A DNA stretch of 64,000 bases from Symsagittifera roscoffensis (lineage: Eukaryota; Xenacoelomorpha; Acoela; Convolutidae), in NCBI RefSeq assembly GCF_963678635.1, contig NC_087064.1, positions 44,625,346-44,689,345 of the forward strand, given 5' to 3'. The translations under genes and the position numbers were made by a program. Shown here in pieces: positions 12,901 through 25,900 of the stretch (position 1 is its first letter; each line of letters begins with the position of its first letter). The notes beneath the pieces were generated by a model, which had not been told where the DNA came from, made no database searches, and saw nothing but the letters and a program-made list of their open reading frames with translations.

Positions 12901-15900
12901 ATGTTTCGACCCTGTTCCATTCATGATTCGACCCTGTTCGACTCATGATTCGACCCTGTTCCACCATGATTCGACCTTGTTCGACTCATGATTCGACCCT
13001 GTTCCATTCATGATTCGACCCTGTTCGACTCATGATTCGACCCTGTTCCACCATGATTCGACCTTGTTCGACTCATGATTCGACCCTGTTCGACTCATGA
13101 TTCGACCCTGATCGACACATGACTCGACTCTGTTCCACTCATGGTTCCACCCTGTTCGACTCATCATTTCATCCTGTTCGCCTCATGATTCGACCCTGTT
13201 CGACTCATGATTCGACCCTGTTCGACTCATGATTCGACCCTGTTCGACTCATGATTCGACCATGATTTACTCATGATACGACCCTGTTCGACTCATGTTT
13301 CGACCCTGTTCCATTCATGATTCGACCCTGTTCGACTCATGATTCGACCCTGTTCCACTCATGACTCGACCTTTCTCGACTCATGATTCGACCCTGTTCG
13401 ACTCATGATTCGACTCTGTTCGACTCATGATTCGACCCTGCTCGACTGATGATTCGACCCTGTTCGACTCATGTTTCGACCCAGTTCCACTCATGATTCG
13501 ACCCTGTTCGACTCATGATTCGATTCTGTTCGACTCATGGTTCAACCCGGTTCGACTCATGATTCGACCCTGTTCCATTCATGATTCGACCCTGTTCGAC
13601 TCATGATTCGACCCTGTTCCACTCTTGATTCGACCCTGTTCGACTCATGATTCGACTCTGTTCGACTCTTGATTCGACCCTGTTCCACTCTTGATTCGAC
13701 CCTGTTCGACTCATGATTCGACTCTGTTCGACTCTTGATTCGACCCTGTTCGACACATGACTCGACTCTGTTCCACTCATGGTTCCACCCTGTTCGACTC
13801 ATCATTTCATCCTGTTCGCCTCATGATTCGACCCTGTTCGACTCATGATTCGACCCTGTTCGACTCATGATTCGACCCTGTTCGACTCATGATTCGACCA
13901 TGATTTACTCATGATACGACCCTGTTCGACTCATGTTTCGACCCTGTTCCATTCATGATTCGACCCTGTTCGACTCATGATTCGACCCTGTTCCACTCAT
14001 GATTCGACTCTGTTCGACTCATGATTCGACCCTGCTCGACTGATGATTCGACCCTGTTCGACTCATGATTCGACTCTGTTCGACTCATGATTCGACCCTG
14101 CTCGACTGATGATTCGACCCTGTTCGACTCATGTTTCGACCCAGTTCCACTCATGATTCGACCCTGTTCGACTCATGATTCGATTCTGTTCGACTCATGG
14201 TTCAACCCGGTTCGACTCATGATTCGACCCTGTTCCATTCATGATTCGACCCTGTTCGACTCATGATTCGACCCTGTTCCACTCTTGATTCGACCTTTCT
14301 CGACTCATGATTCGACCCTGTTCGACTCATGATTCGACTCTGTTCGACTCATGATTCGACCCTGCTCGACTGATGATTCGACCCTGTTCGACTCATGTTT
14401 CGACCCAGTTCCACTCATGATTCGACCCTGTTCGACTCATGATTCGATTCTGTTCGACTCATGGTTCAACCCGGTTCGACTCATGATTCGACCCTGTTCC
14501 ATTCATGATTCGACCCTGTTCGACTCATGATTCGACCCTGTTCCACTCTTGATTCGACCCTGTTCGACTCATGATTCGACTCTGTTCGACTCTTGATTCG
14601 ACCCTGTTCGACTCATGACTCGACTCTGTTCCACTCATGGTTCCACCCTGTTCGACTCATCATTTCATCCTGTTCGACTCATGATTCGACCCTGTTCGAC
14701 TCATGATTCGACCCTGTTCGACTCATGATTCGACCCTGTTCGACTCATGATTCGACCATGATCGACTCATGATACGACCCTGTTCGACTCATGTTTCGAC
14801 CCTGTTCCATTCATGATTCGACCCTGTTCGACTCATGATTCGACCCTGTTCCACCATGATTCGACCTTGTTCGACTCATGATTCGACCCTGTTCCATTCA
14901 TGATTCGACCCTGTTCGACTCATGATTCGACCCTGTTCCACCATGATTCGACCTTGTTCGACTCATGATTCGACCCTGTTCGACTCATGATTCGACCCTG
15001 TTCGACACATGACTCGACTCTGTTCCACTCATGGTTCCACCCTGTTCGACTCATCATTTCATCCTGTTCGCCTCATGATTCGACCCTGTTCGACTCATGA
15101 TTCGACCCTGTTCGACTCATGATTCGACTCTGTTCGACTCATGGTTCGACCCTGTTCGACTCATGATTCGACTCTGTTCGACTCATGGTTCGACCCTGTT
15201 CGACTCATGATTCGACCCTGTTCGCCTCATGATTCGACCCTGTTCGACTCATGATTCGACCCTGTTCGACTCATGATTCGACCCTGTTCCACCATGATTC
15301 GACCTTGTTCGACTCATGATTCGACCCTGTTCCACCATGATTCGACCTTGTTCGACTCATGATTCGACCCTGTTCCACCATGATTCGACCTTGTTCGACT
15401 CATGATTCGACCCTGTTCCACCATGATTCGACCTTGTTCGACTCATGATTCGACCCTGTTCCACCATGATTCGACCTTGTTCGACTCATGATTCGACCCT
15501 GTTCCACCATGATTCGACCTTGTTCGACTCATGATTCGACCCTGTTCCACCATGATTCGACCTTGTTCGACTCATGATTCGACCCTGTTCGACTCATGAT
15601 TCGACCCTGTTCGACACATGACTCGACTCTGTTCCACTCATGGTTCCACCCTGTTCGACTCATCATTTCATCCTGTTCGCCTCATGATTCGACCCTGTTC
15701 GACTCATGATTCGACCCTGTTCGACTCATGATTCGACTCTGTTCGACTCATGATTCGACCCTGTTCGACTTATGATTCGACTCTGTTCGACTCATGGTTC
15801 GACCCTGTTCGACTCATGATTCGACCCTGTTCGCCTCATGATTCGACCCTGTTCGACTCATGATTCGACCCTGTTCGACTCATGATTCGACCCTGTTCGA

Positions 15901-16435
15901 CTCATGATTCGACCCTGTTCGACTCATGATTCGACCATGATCGACTCATGATACGACCCTGTTCGACTCATGTTTCGACCCTGTTCCATTCATGATTCGA
16001 CCCTGTTCGACTCATGATTCGACCCTGTTCCACCATGATTCGACCTTGTTCGACTCATGATTCGACCCTGTTCCATTCATGATTCGACCCTGTTCGACTC
16101 ATGATTCGACCCTGTTCCACCATGATTCGACCTTGTTCGACTCATGATTCGACCCTGTTCGACTCATGATTCGACCCTGTTCGACACATGACTCGACTCT
16201 GTTCCACTCATGGTTCCACCCTGTTCGACTCATCATTTCATCCTGTTCGCCTCATGATTCGACCCTGTTCGACTCATGATTCGACCCTGTTCGACTCATG
16301 ATTCGACCCTGTTCGACTCATGATTCGACCATGATTTACTCATGATACGACCCTGTTCGACTCATGTTTCGACCCTGTTCCATTCATGATTCGACCCTGT
16401 TCGACTCATGATTCGACCCTGTTCCACTCATGACT
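9949..16435 (+). repeat. HOR domain with 1.0-kb and 1.76-kb repeats
   Basis: The variant CTCGACTGATGA marks recurring blocks, at 10,675, 12,431, 13,441, 14,035, 14,101, 14,365 and 16,510. The spacing 10,675 to 12,431 is 1,756 (80 x 22 - 4) and 12,431 to 13,441 is 1,010 (46 x 22 - 2). The missing bases equal the number of 21-bp TTCCACCATGA-type monomers between them: four (near 11,205, 11,282, 11,957, 12,032) and two (near 12,960, 13,045). Blocks are nearly identical, with truncated and re-joined versions at 13.6-14.6 kb. The 66-bp step 14,035 to 14,101 is a three-monomer duplication. Confidence 0.87.
15265..15565 (+). repeat. 43-bp dimer run, seven copies
   Basis: One consensus 22-bp monomer alternates with one 21-bp monomer (half A shortened to TTCCACCATGA, half B TTCGACCTTG). 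TTCCACC begins at 15,287, 15,330, 15,373, 15,416, 15,459, 15,502 and 15,545, always 43 bp apart; seven copies make exactly 301 bp with no differences that I can see. Elsewhere this pair occurs singly or twice within a HOR, so it has been amplified locally, and recently. Confidence 0.95.
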
Positions 16436-17780
16436 CGACCTTTCTCGACTCATGATTCGACCCTGTTCGACTCATGATTCGACTCTGTTCGACTCATGAT
16501 TCGACCCTGCTCGACTGATGATTCGACCCTGTTCGACTCATGTTTCGACCCAGTTCCACTCATGATTCGACCCTGTTCGACTCATGATTCGATTCTGTTC
16601 GACTCATGGTTCAACCCGGTTCGACTCATGATTCGACCCTGTTCCATTCATGATTCGACCCTGTTCGACTCATGATTCGACCCTGTTCCACTCTTGATTC
16701 GACCCTGTTCGACTCATGATTCGACTCTGTTCGACTCTTGATTCGACCCTGTTCGACTCATGATTCGACACTGTTCCACTCATGATTCGACCCGGTTCGA
16801 CTCATGACTCGACTCTGTTCCACTCATGGTTCCACCCTGTTCGACTCATCATTTCATCCTGTTCGACTCATGATTCGACCCTGTTCGACTCATGATTCGA
16901 CCCTGTTCGACTCATGATTCGACCCTGTTCGACTCATGATTCGACCATGATCGACTCATGATACGACCCTGTTCGACTCATGTTTCGACCCTGTTCCATT
17001 CATGATTCGACCCTGTTCGACTCATGATTCGACCCTGTTCCACCATGATTCGACCTTGTTCGACTCATGATTCGACCCTGTTCGACTCATGATTCGACCC
17101 TGTTCGACTCATGATTCGACCCTGTTTGACTCATGATTCGACCCTGTTCGACTCATGTTTCGCCCCAGTTTCACTCATGATTCGACCCTGTTCGGCTCAT
17201 GATTCGACTCTGTTCAACTCATGGTTCGACCCGGTTCGACTCATGATTCGACTCTGTTCCACTCATGGTTCCACCATGTTCGACTCATCATTTCATCCTG
17301 TTCGACTCATGATTCGACCCTGTTCGACTCATGATTCGACCATGATCGACTCATGATACGACCCTGTTCGACTCATGTTTCGACCCTGTTCCATTCATGA
17401 TTCGACCCTTTTCGACTCATGATTCGACCCTGTTCCACTCATGATTCGACCTTGTTCGACTCATGATTCCAACCTGTTCGACTCATGACTCGACTCTCTT
17501 CCACTCATGGTTCCACACTGTTCGACTCATCATTTCATCCTGTTCGACTCATGATTCGACTCTGTTCCACTCATGATTCCACCCTCTTCGACTCATGATT
17601 TCACCCTGTCAACTCATGATTCGACCCTGTTCGACTCTTGATTCGACACTGTTCGACTCATGATTCGACCCTGTTCGACTCATGATTCGACCATGATCGA
17701 CTCATGATTCGGCCCTGTTCGACTCATGATTCGACCCTGTTCCACTCATGATTGGACCCTGTTCGACTCATGATTCGACC
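16436..17780 (+). repeat. Block B, second copy
   Basis: It is collinear with 3,863-5,470 at offset 12,567, then 12,325 after loss of 11 monomers between about 17,260 and 17,400. It shares the private TTTCGCCCCA (17,158), CTGTTCGGCTC (near 17,190) and CTGTCAACTC (17,606) variants. It stands to the left of the second block A, whereas the first copy stands to the right of the first block A. Confidence 0.87.
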
Positions 17781-18225
17781 CTGTTACACTCTTGATTCCA
17801 ACCCTGTTCGACTCATGATTTCACCCTGTTCGACTCATGATTCGACCCTGTTCGACTCATGATTCGACTCTGTTCGACTCATGATTCGACCCTGTTCGAC
17901 TCATGATTCAACCATGATCGACTCATGATTCGACCCTGTTCGACTCATGATTCGACCCTGTTCCATTCCTGATTCGACCCTGTTCGACTCATGATTCGAC
18001 CCTGTTCCACTCTTGATTCGACCCTGTTCGACTCATGATTCGACTCTGTTCGACTCTTGATTCGACCCTGTTCGACTCATGATTCGACCCTGTTCCACTC
18101 ATGATTCGACCCGGTTCGACTCATGACTCGACTCTGTTCCACTCATGGTTCCACCCTGTTCGACTCATCATTTCATCCTGTTCGACTCATGATTCGACCC
18201 TGTTCGACTCATGATTCGACCATGA
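17781..18225 (+). repeat. HOR link between second blocks B and A, with a 23-bp monomer
   Basis: Ordinary monomers with TTTCACCCTG half-B variants resemble 5,541-5,680 and other parts of block A. The monomer at 17,784-17,806 is 23 bp long: half A is TTACACTCTTGA and half B gains one A (TTCCAACCCTG). It lies close to where block B similarity stops and may mark the exchange point. Confidence 0.75.
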
Positions 18226-21200
18226 TCGACTCATGATTCGACCCTGTTCGACTCATGATTCGACCCTGTTCGATTCATGATTCGACCCGGTTCGACTCAT
18301 GATTCAACTCTGTTCCACTCTTGATTCCACCCTGTTCGACTCATGATTTCACCCTGCTCGACTCATGATTCGACCCTGTTCGACTCATGATTCGACTCTG
18401 TTCGACTCATGATTCGACCCTGTTCGACTCATGATTCAACCCTGTTCCATTCATGATTCGACCCTGTTCCACTCTTGATTCGACCCTGTTCGACTCATGA
18501 TTCGACTCTGTTCGACTCTTGATTCGACCCTGTTCGACTCATGATTCGACCCTGTTCCACTCATGATTCGACCCGGTTCGACTCATGACTCGACTCTGTT
18601 CCACTCATGGTTCCACCCTGTTCGACTCATCATTTCATCCTGTTCGACTCATGATTCGACCCTGTTCGACTCATGATTCGACCATGATCGACTCATGATT
18701 CGACCCTGTTCGACTCATGATTCGACCCTGTTCGATTCATGATTCGACCCGGTTCGACTCATGATTCGACTCTGTTCCACTCTTGATTCCACCCTGTTCG
18801 ACTCATGATTTCACCCTGTTCGACTCATGATTCGACCCGGTTCGACTCATGACTCGACTCTGTTCCACTCATGGTTCCACCCTGTTCGACTCATCATTTC
18901 ATCCTGTTCGACTCATGATTCGACCCTGTTCGACTCATGATTCGACCATGATCGACTCATGATTCGACCCTGTTCGACTCATGATTCGACCCTGTTCGAC
19001 TCATGATTCGACCCTGTTCCATTCATGATTCGACCCTGTTCCACTCTTGATTCGACCCTGTTCGACTCATGATTCGACCCTGTTCCACTCATGATTCGAC
19101 CCGGTTCGACTCATGACTCGACTCTGTTCCACTCATGGTTCCACCCTGTTCGACTCATCATTTCATCCTGTTCGACTCATGATTCGACCCTGTTCGACTC
19201 ATGATTCGACCATGATCGACTCAGGATTCGACCCTGTTCGACTCATGATTCGACCCTGTTCGATTCATGATTCGACCCGGTTCGACTCATGATTCGACTC
19301 TGTTCCACTCTTGATTCCACCCTGTTCGACTCATGATTTCACCCTGTTCGACTCATGATTCGACCTTGTTCGCCTCATGATTCGACTCTGTTCGACTCAT
19401 GATTCGACCCTGTTCGACTCATGATTCAACCATGATCGACTCATGATTCGACCCTGTTCGACTCATGATTCGACCCTGTTCCATTCATGATTCGACCCTG
19501 TTCGACTCATGATTCGACCCTGTTGCACTCTTGATTCGACCCTGTTCGACTCATGATTCGACTCTGTTCGACTCTTGATTCGACCCTGTTCGACTCATGA
19601 TTCGGCCCTGTTCCACTCATGATTCGACCCGGTTCGACTCATGACTCGACTCTGTTCCACTCATGGTTCCACCCTGTTCGACTCATCATTTCATCCTGTT
19701 CGACTCATGATTCGACTCTGTTCGACTCATGATTCGACCATGATCGACTCATGATACGACCCTGTTCGACTCATGTTTCGACCCTGTTCCATTCATGATT
19801 CGACCCTGTTCGACTCATGATTCGACCCTGTTCCACTCATGATTCGACCTTGTTCGACTCATGATTCGACCCTGTTCGACTCATGATTCGACCCTGTTCG
19901 ACTCATGATTCGACCCTGTTCGACCCATGATTCGACCCTGTTCGACTCATGTTTCGACCCAGTTCCACTCATGATTCGACCCTGTTCGACTCATGATTCG
20001 ACTCTGTTCGACTCATGGTTCGACCCGGTTCGACTCATGATTCGACTCTATTCCACTCATGATTCCAACCTGTTCGACTCATGACTCGACTCTGTTCCAC
20101 TCATGGTTCCACCCTGTTCGACTCATCATTTCATCCTGTTCGACTCATGATTCGACCCTGTTCGACTCATGATTCGACCCTGTTCGACTCATGATTCGAC
20201 CCTGTTCGACTCATGATTCGACCATGATCGACTCATGATTCGACCCTGTTCCACTCTTGATTCGACCCTGTTCGACTCATGATTCGACTCTGTTCGACTC
20301 TTGATTCGACCCTGTTCGACTCATGATTCGACCCTGTTCCACTCATGATTCGACCCGGTTCGACTCATGACTCGACTCTGTTCCACTCATGGTTCCACCC
20401 TGTTCGACTCATCATTTCATCCTGTTCGACTCATGATTCGACCCTGTTCGACTCATGATTCGACCATGATCGACTCATGATACGACCCTGTTCGACTCAT
20501 GTTTCGACCCTGTTCCATTCATGATTCGACCCTGTTCGACTCATGATTCGACCCTGTTCCACTCATGATTCGACCTTGTTCGACTCATGATTCGACCCTG
20601 TTCGACTCATGATTCGACCCTGTTCGACTCATGATTCGACCCTGTTCGACTCATGATTCGACCCTGTTCGACTCATGTTTCGACCCAGTTCCACTCATGA
20701 TTCGACCCTGTTCGACTCATGATTCGACTCTGTTCGACTCATGGTTCGACCCGGTTCGAATCATGATTCGACTCTGTTCCACTCATGATTCCAACCTGTT
20801 CGACTCATGATTCGACCCTGTTCGACTCATTATTCGACCCTGTTCGACTCATGATTCGACCCTGTTCGACTCATGATTCGACCATGATCGACTCATGATT
20901 CGACCCTGTTCCACTCTTGATTCGACCCTGTTCGACTCATGATTCGACTCTGTTCGACTCTCGATTCGACCCTGTTCGACTCATGATTCGACCCTGTTCC
21001 ACTCATGATTCGACCCGGTTCGACTCATGACTCGACTCTGTTCCTATCATGGTTCCACCCTGTTCGACTCATCATTTCATCCTGTTCGACTCATGATTCG
21101 ACCCTGTTCGACTCATGATTCGACCATGATCGACTCATAATACGACCCTGTTCGATTCATGTTTCGACCCTGTTCCATTCATGATTCGACCCTGTTCGAC

Positions 21201-22545
21201 TCATGATTCGACCCTGTTCCACTCATGATTCGACCTTGTTCGACTCATGATTCGACCTTGTTCGACTCATGATTCGACCCTGTTCGACTCATGATTCGAC
21301 CCTGTTCGACTCATGATTCGACCCTGTTCGACTCATGTTTCGACCCAGTTCCACTCATGATTCGACCCTGTTCGACTCATGATTCGACCCTGTTCGACTC
21401 ATGATTCGACCCGGTTCGACTCATGATTCGACTCTGTTCCACTCTTGAATCCACCCTGTTCGACTCTCGATTCGACCCTGTTCGACTCATGATTCGACCC
21501 TGTTCCACTCATGATTCGACCCGGTTCGACTCATGACTCGACTCTGTTCCTATCATGGTTCCACCCTGTTCGACTCATCATTTCATCCTGTTCGACTCAT
21601 GATTCGACCCTGTTCGACTCATGATTCGACCATGATCGACTCAAAATACGACCCTGTTCGATTCATGTTTCGACCCTGTTCCATTCATGATTCGACCCTG
21701 TTCGACTCATGATTCGACCCTGTTCCACTCATGATTCGACCTTGTTCGACTCATGATTCGACCTTGTTCGACTCATGATTCGACCCTGTTCGACTCATGA
21801 TTCGACCCTGTTCGACTCATGATTCGACCCTGTTCGACTCATGTTTCGACCCAGTTCCACTCATGATTCGACCCTGTTCGACTCATGATTCGACTCTGTT
21901 CGACTCATGGTTCGACCCGGTTCGACTCATGATTCGACTCTGTTCCACTCATGATTCCAACCTGTTCGACTCATGACTCGACTCTGTTCCACTCATGGTT
22001 CCACCCTGTTCGACTCATCATTTCATCCTTTTCGACTCATGATTCGACCCTGTTCGACTCATGATTCGACCCTGTTCGACTCATGATTCGACCCTGTTCG
22101 ACTCATGATTCGACCATGATCGACTCATGATTCGACCCTGTTCCACTCATGACTCGACTCTGTTCCACTCATGATTCGACCTTGTTCGACTCATGATTCG
22201 ACCCTGTTCGACTCATGATTCGACCCTGTTCGACTCATGATTCGACCCTGTTCGACTCATGATTCAACCCTGTTCCGTTCATGATTCGACCCTGTTCGAC
22301 TCATGATTCGACCCTGTTCCACTCTTGATTCGACCCTGTTCGACTCATGATTCGACTCTGTTCGACTCTTGATTCGACCCTGTTCGACTCATGATTCGAC
22401 GCTGTTCCACTCATGATTCGACCCGGTTCGACTCATGACTCGACTCTGTTCCACTCATGGTTCCACCCTGTTCGACTAATCATTTCATCCTGTTCGACTC
22501 ATGAATCGACCCTGTTCGACTCATGATTCGACCATGATCGACTCA
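18226..22545 (+). repeat. Block A, second copy, with an extra 506 bp
   Basis: It aligns with 1-3,862 at offset 18,225 up to about 18,900, then 18,181 (this copy lost two monomers relative to the first, near 19,070), 18,175 after the 6-bp insertion in the first copy, and 18,681 after about 21.5 kb. The last step, +506 bp, is exactly 23 monomers. m1 markers at 21,070, 21,576 and 22,016 replace the single step 2,895 to 3,335. The changed half A TTCGACTCTCGA and the TTCCTATCATGG variant therefore occur twice here, 506 bp apart. Confidence 0.9.
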
Positions 22546-22910
22546 TGATACGACCCTGTTCGACTCATGTTTCGACCCTGTTCCATTCATGATTCGACCC
22601 TGTTCGACTCATGATTCGATCCTCTTCCACTCATGATTCGACCTTGTTCGACTCATGATTCGACCCTGTTCGACTCATGATTCGACCCTGTTCGACTCAT
22701 GATTCGACCCTGTTCGACTCATGATTCGACCCTGTTCGACTCATGTTTCGACTCAGTTCCACTCATGATTCGACCCTGTTCGACTCATGATTCGACTCTG
22801 TTCGACTCATGGTTCGACCCGGTTCGACTCATGATTCGACTCTGTTCCACTCATGATTCCAACCTGTTCGACTCATGACTCGACTCTGTTCCACTCATGG
22901 TTCCACCCTG
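22471..22910 (+). repeat. Reference copy of the 20-monomer higher-order repeat (440 bp)
   Basis: This copy shows the variant order that recurs across much of the window. m1: half A ends in ATCA and half B is TTTCATCCTG (here with one change, TCATCA to TAATCA). m2: near consensus. m3: half B ends CCATG. m4: ATCGACTCATGA then TACGACCCTG. m5: half A ends TGT. m6: TTCCATTCATGA. m7: near consensus. m8: TTCCACTCATGA with half B TTCGACCTTG. m9-m12: consensus. m13: half A ends TGT, half B ends CCAG (here TCAG). m14: TTCCACTCATGA. m15: half B TTCGACTCTG. m16: half A ends TGG, half B TTCGACCCGG. m17: half B TTCGACTCTG. m18: TTCCACTCATGA with TTCCAACCTG. m19: half B CTCGACTCTG. m20: TTCCACTCATGG with TTCCACCCTG. 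The next m1 follows at 22,911. Confidence 0.93.
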
Positions 22911-25900
22911 TTCGACTCATCATTTCATCCTGTTCGACTCATGATTCGACCCTGTTCGACTCATGATTCGACCCTGTTCGACTCATGATTCGACCCTGTT
23001 CCATTCATGATTCGACCCTGTTCGACTCATGATTCGACCCTGTTCGACTCATGATTCGACCCTGTTCGACTCATGATTCGACCCTGTTCGAATCATGATT
23101 CGACTATGATCGACTCATGATACGACCCTGTTCGACTCATGTTTCGACCCTGTTCCATTCATGATTCGACACCCTTCGACTCATGATTCGACCCTGTTCC
23201 ACTCATGATTCGACCTTGTTCGACTCATGATTCGACCCTGTTCAACTCATGATTCGACCCTGTTCGACTCAAGATTCGACCCTGTTTGACTCATGATTCG
23301 ACCCTGTTCGACTCATGTTTCGACCCAGTTCCATTCATGATTCGACCCTGTTCGACTCATGATTCGACCCTGTTCGACTCATGTTTCGACCCAGTTCCAC
23401 TCATGATTCGACCCTGTTCGACTCATGATTCGACTCTGTTCGACTCATGGCTCGACCCCGTTCGACTCATGATTCGACTCTGTTCCACTCATGATTCCAA
23501 CCTGTTCGACTCATGACTCGACTCTGTTCCACTCATGGTTCCACCCTGTTCGACTCATCATTTCATCCTGCTCGACTCATGATTCGACCCTGTTCGACTC
23601 ATGATTCGACCCTGTTCGACTCATGATTCGACCCTGTTCCATTCATGATTCGACCCTGTTCGACTCATGATTCGACCCTGTTCCACTCATGACTCGACCT
23701 TTCTCGACTCATGATTCGACCCTGTTCGACTCATGATTCGACCCTGTTCGACTCATGATTCGACCCTGTTCGACTCATGATTCGACCCTGTTCGAATCAT
23801 GATTCGACTATGATCGACTCATGATACGACCCTGTTCGACTCATGTTTCGACCCTGTTCCATTCATGATTCGACCCTGTTCGACTCATGATTCGACCCTG
23901 TTCCACTCATGATTCGACCTTGTTCGACTCATGATTCGACCCTGTTCGACTCATGATTCGACCCTGTTCGACTCATGATTCGACCCTGTTCGACTCATGA
24001 TTCGACCCTGTTCGACTCATGTTTCGACCCAGTTCCACTCATGATTCGACCCTGTTCGACTCTTGATTCGACTCTGTTCGACTCATGGTTCGACCCGGTT
24101 CGACTCATGATTCGACTCTGTTCCACTCATGATTCCAACCTGTTCGACTCATGACTCGACTCTGTTCCACTCATGGTTCCACCCTGTTCGACTCATCATT
24201 TCATCCTGTTCGACTCATGATTCGACCCTGTTCGACTCATGATTCGACCCTGTTCGACTCATGATTCGACCCTGTTCGACTCATGATTCGACCATGATCG
24301 ACTCGTGATACGACCCTGTTCGACTCATGTTTCGACCCTGTTCCATTCATGATTCGACCCTGTTCGACTCATGATTCGACCCTGTTCCACTCATGACTCG
24401 ACCTTTCTCGACTCATGATTCGACCCTGTTCGACTCATGATTCGACCCTGTTCGACTCATGATTCGATCCTGCTCGACTCATGATTCGACCCTGTTCGAC
24501 TCATGTTTCGACCCAGTTCCACTCATGATTCGACCCTGTTCGACTCATGATTCGACTCTGTTCGACTCATGGTTCGACCCGGTTCGACTCATGATTCGAC
24601 CCTGTTCCATTCATGATTCGACCCTGTTCGACTCATGATTCGACCCTGTTCCACTCTTGATTCGACCCTGTTCGACTCATGATTCGACTCTGTTCGACTC
24701 TTGATTCGACCCTGTTCGACTCATGATTCGACCCTGTTCCACTCATGATTCGACCCGGTTCGACTCATGACTCGACTCTGTTCCACTCATGGTTCCACCC
24801 TGTTCGACTCATCATTTAATCCTGTTCGACTCATGATTCGACCCTGTTCGACTCATGATTCGACCCTGTTCGACTCATGATTCGACCCTGTTCGACTCAT
24901 GATTCGACCATGATCGACTCATGATACGACCCTGTTCGACTCATGTTTCGACCCTGTTCCATTCATGATTCAACCCTGTTCGACTCATGATTCGACCCTG
25001 TTCCACTCATGATTCGACCTTGTTCGACTCATGATTCGACCCTGTTCGACTCATGATTCGACCCTGTTCGACTCATGATTCGACCCTGTTCGACTCATGA
25101 TTCGACCCTGTTCGAATCATGTTTCGACCCAGTTCGACTCATGATTCGACTCTGTTCGACTCATGGTTCGACCCGGTTCGACTCATGATTCGACTCTGTT
25201 CCACTCATGATTCCAACCTGTTCGACTCATGACTCGACTCTCTTCCATTCGTGGTTCCACCCTGTTCGACTCATCATTTCATCCTGTTCGACTCATGATG
25301 CGACCCTGTTCGACTCATGATTCGACCCTGTTCGACTCATGATTCGACCCTGTTCGACTCATGATTCGACCATGATCGACTTATGATACGACCCTGTTCG
25401 ACTCATGTTTCGACCCTGTTCCATTCATGATTCGACCCTGTTCGACTCATGATTCGACCCTGTTCCACTCATGACTCGACCTTTCTCGACTCATGATTCG
25501 ACCCTGTTTGACTTATGATTCGACCCTGTTCGACTCATGATTCGACCCTGCTCGACTCATGATTCGACCCTTTTCGACTCATGTTTCGACCCAGTTCCAC
25601 TCATGATTCGACCCTGTTCGACTCATGATTCGACTCTGTTCGACTCATGGTTCGACCCGGTTCGACTCATGATTCGACTCTGTTCCACTCATGATTCCAA
25701 CCTGTTCGACTCATGATTTCACCCTGTTAGACTCATGATTCGACCCTGTTCGACTCATGATTCGACCATGTTCGACTCATGATTCGACCATGTTCGACTC
25801 ATGATTCGACCCTGTTCGACTCATGTTTTGACCCAGTTCCACTCATGATTCGACCCTGTTCGACTCATGATTCGACTCTGTTCGACTCATGGTTCGACCC

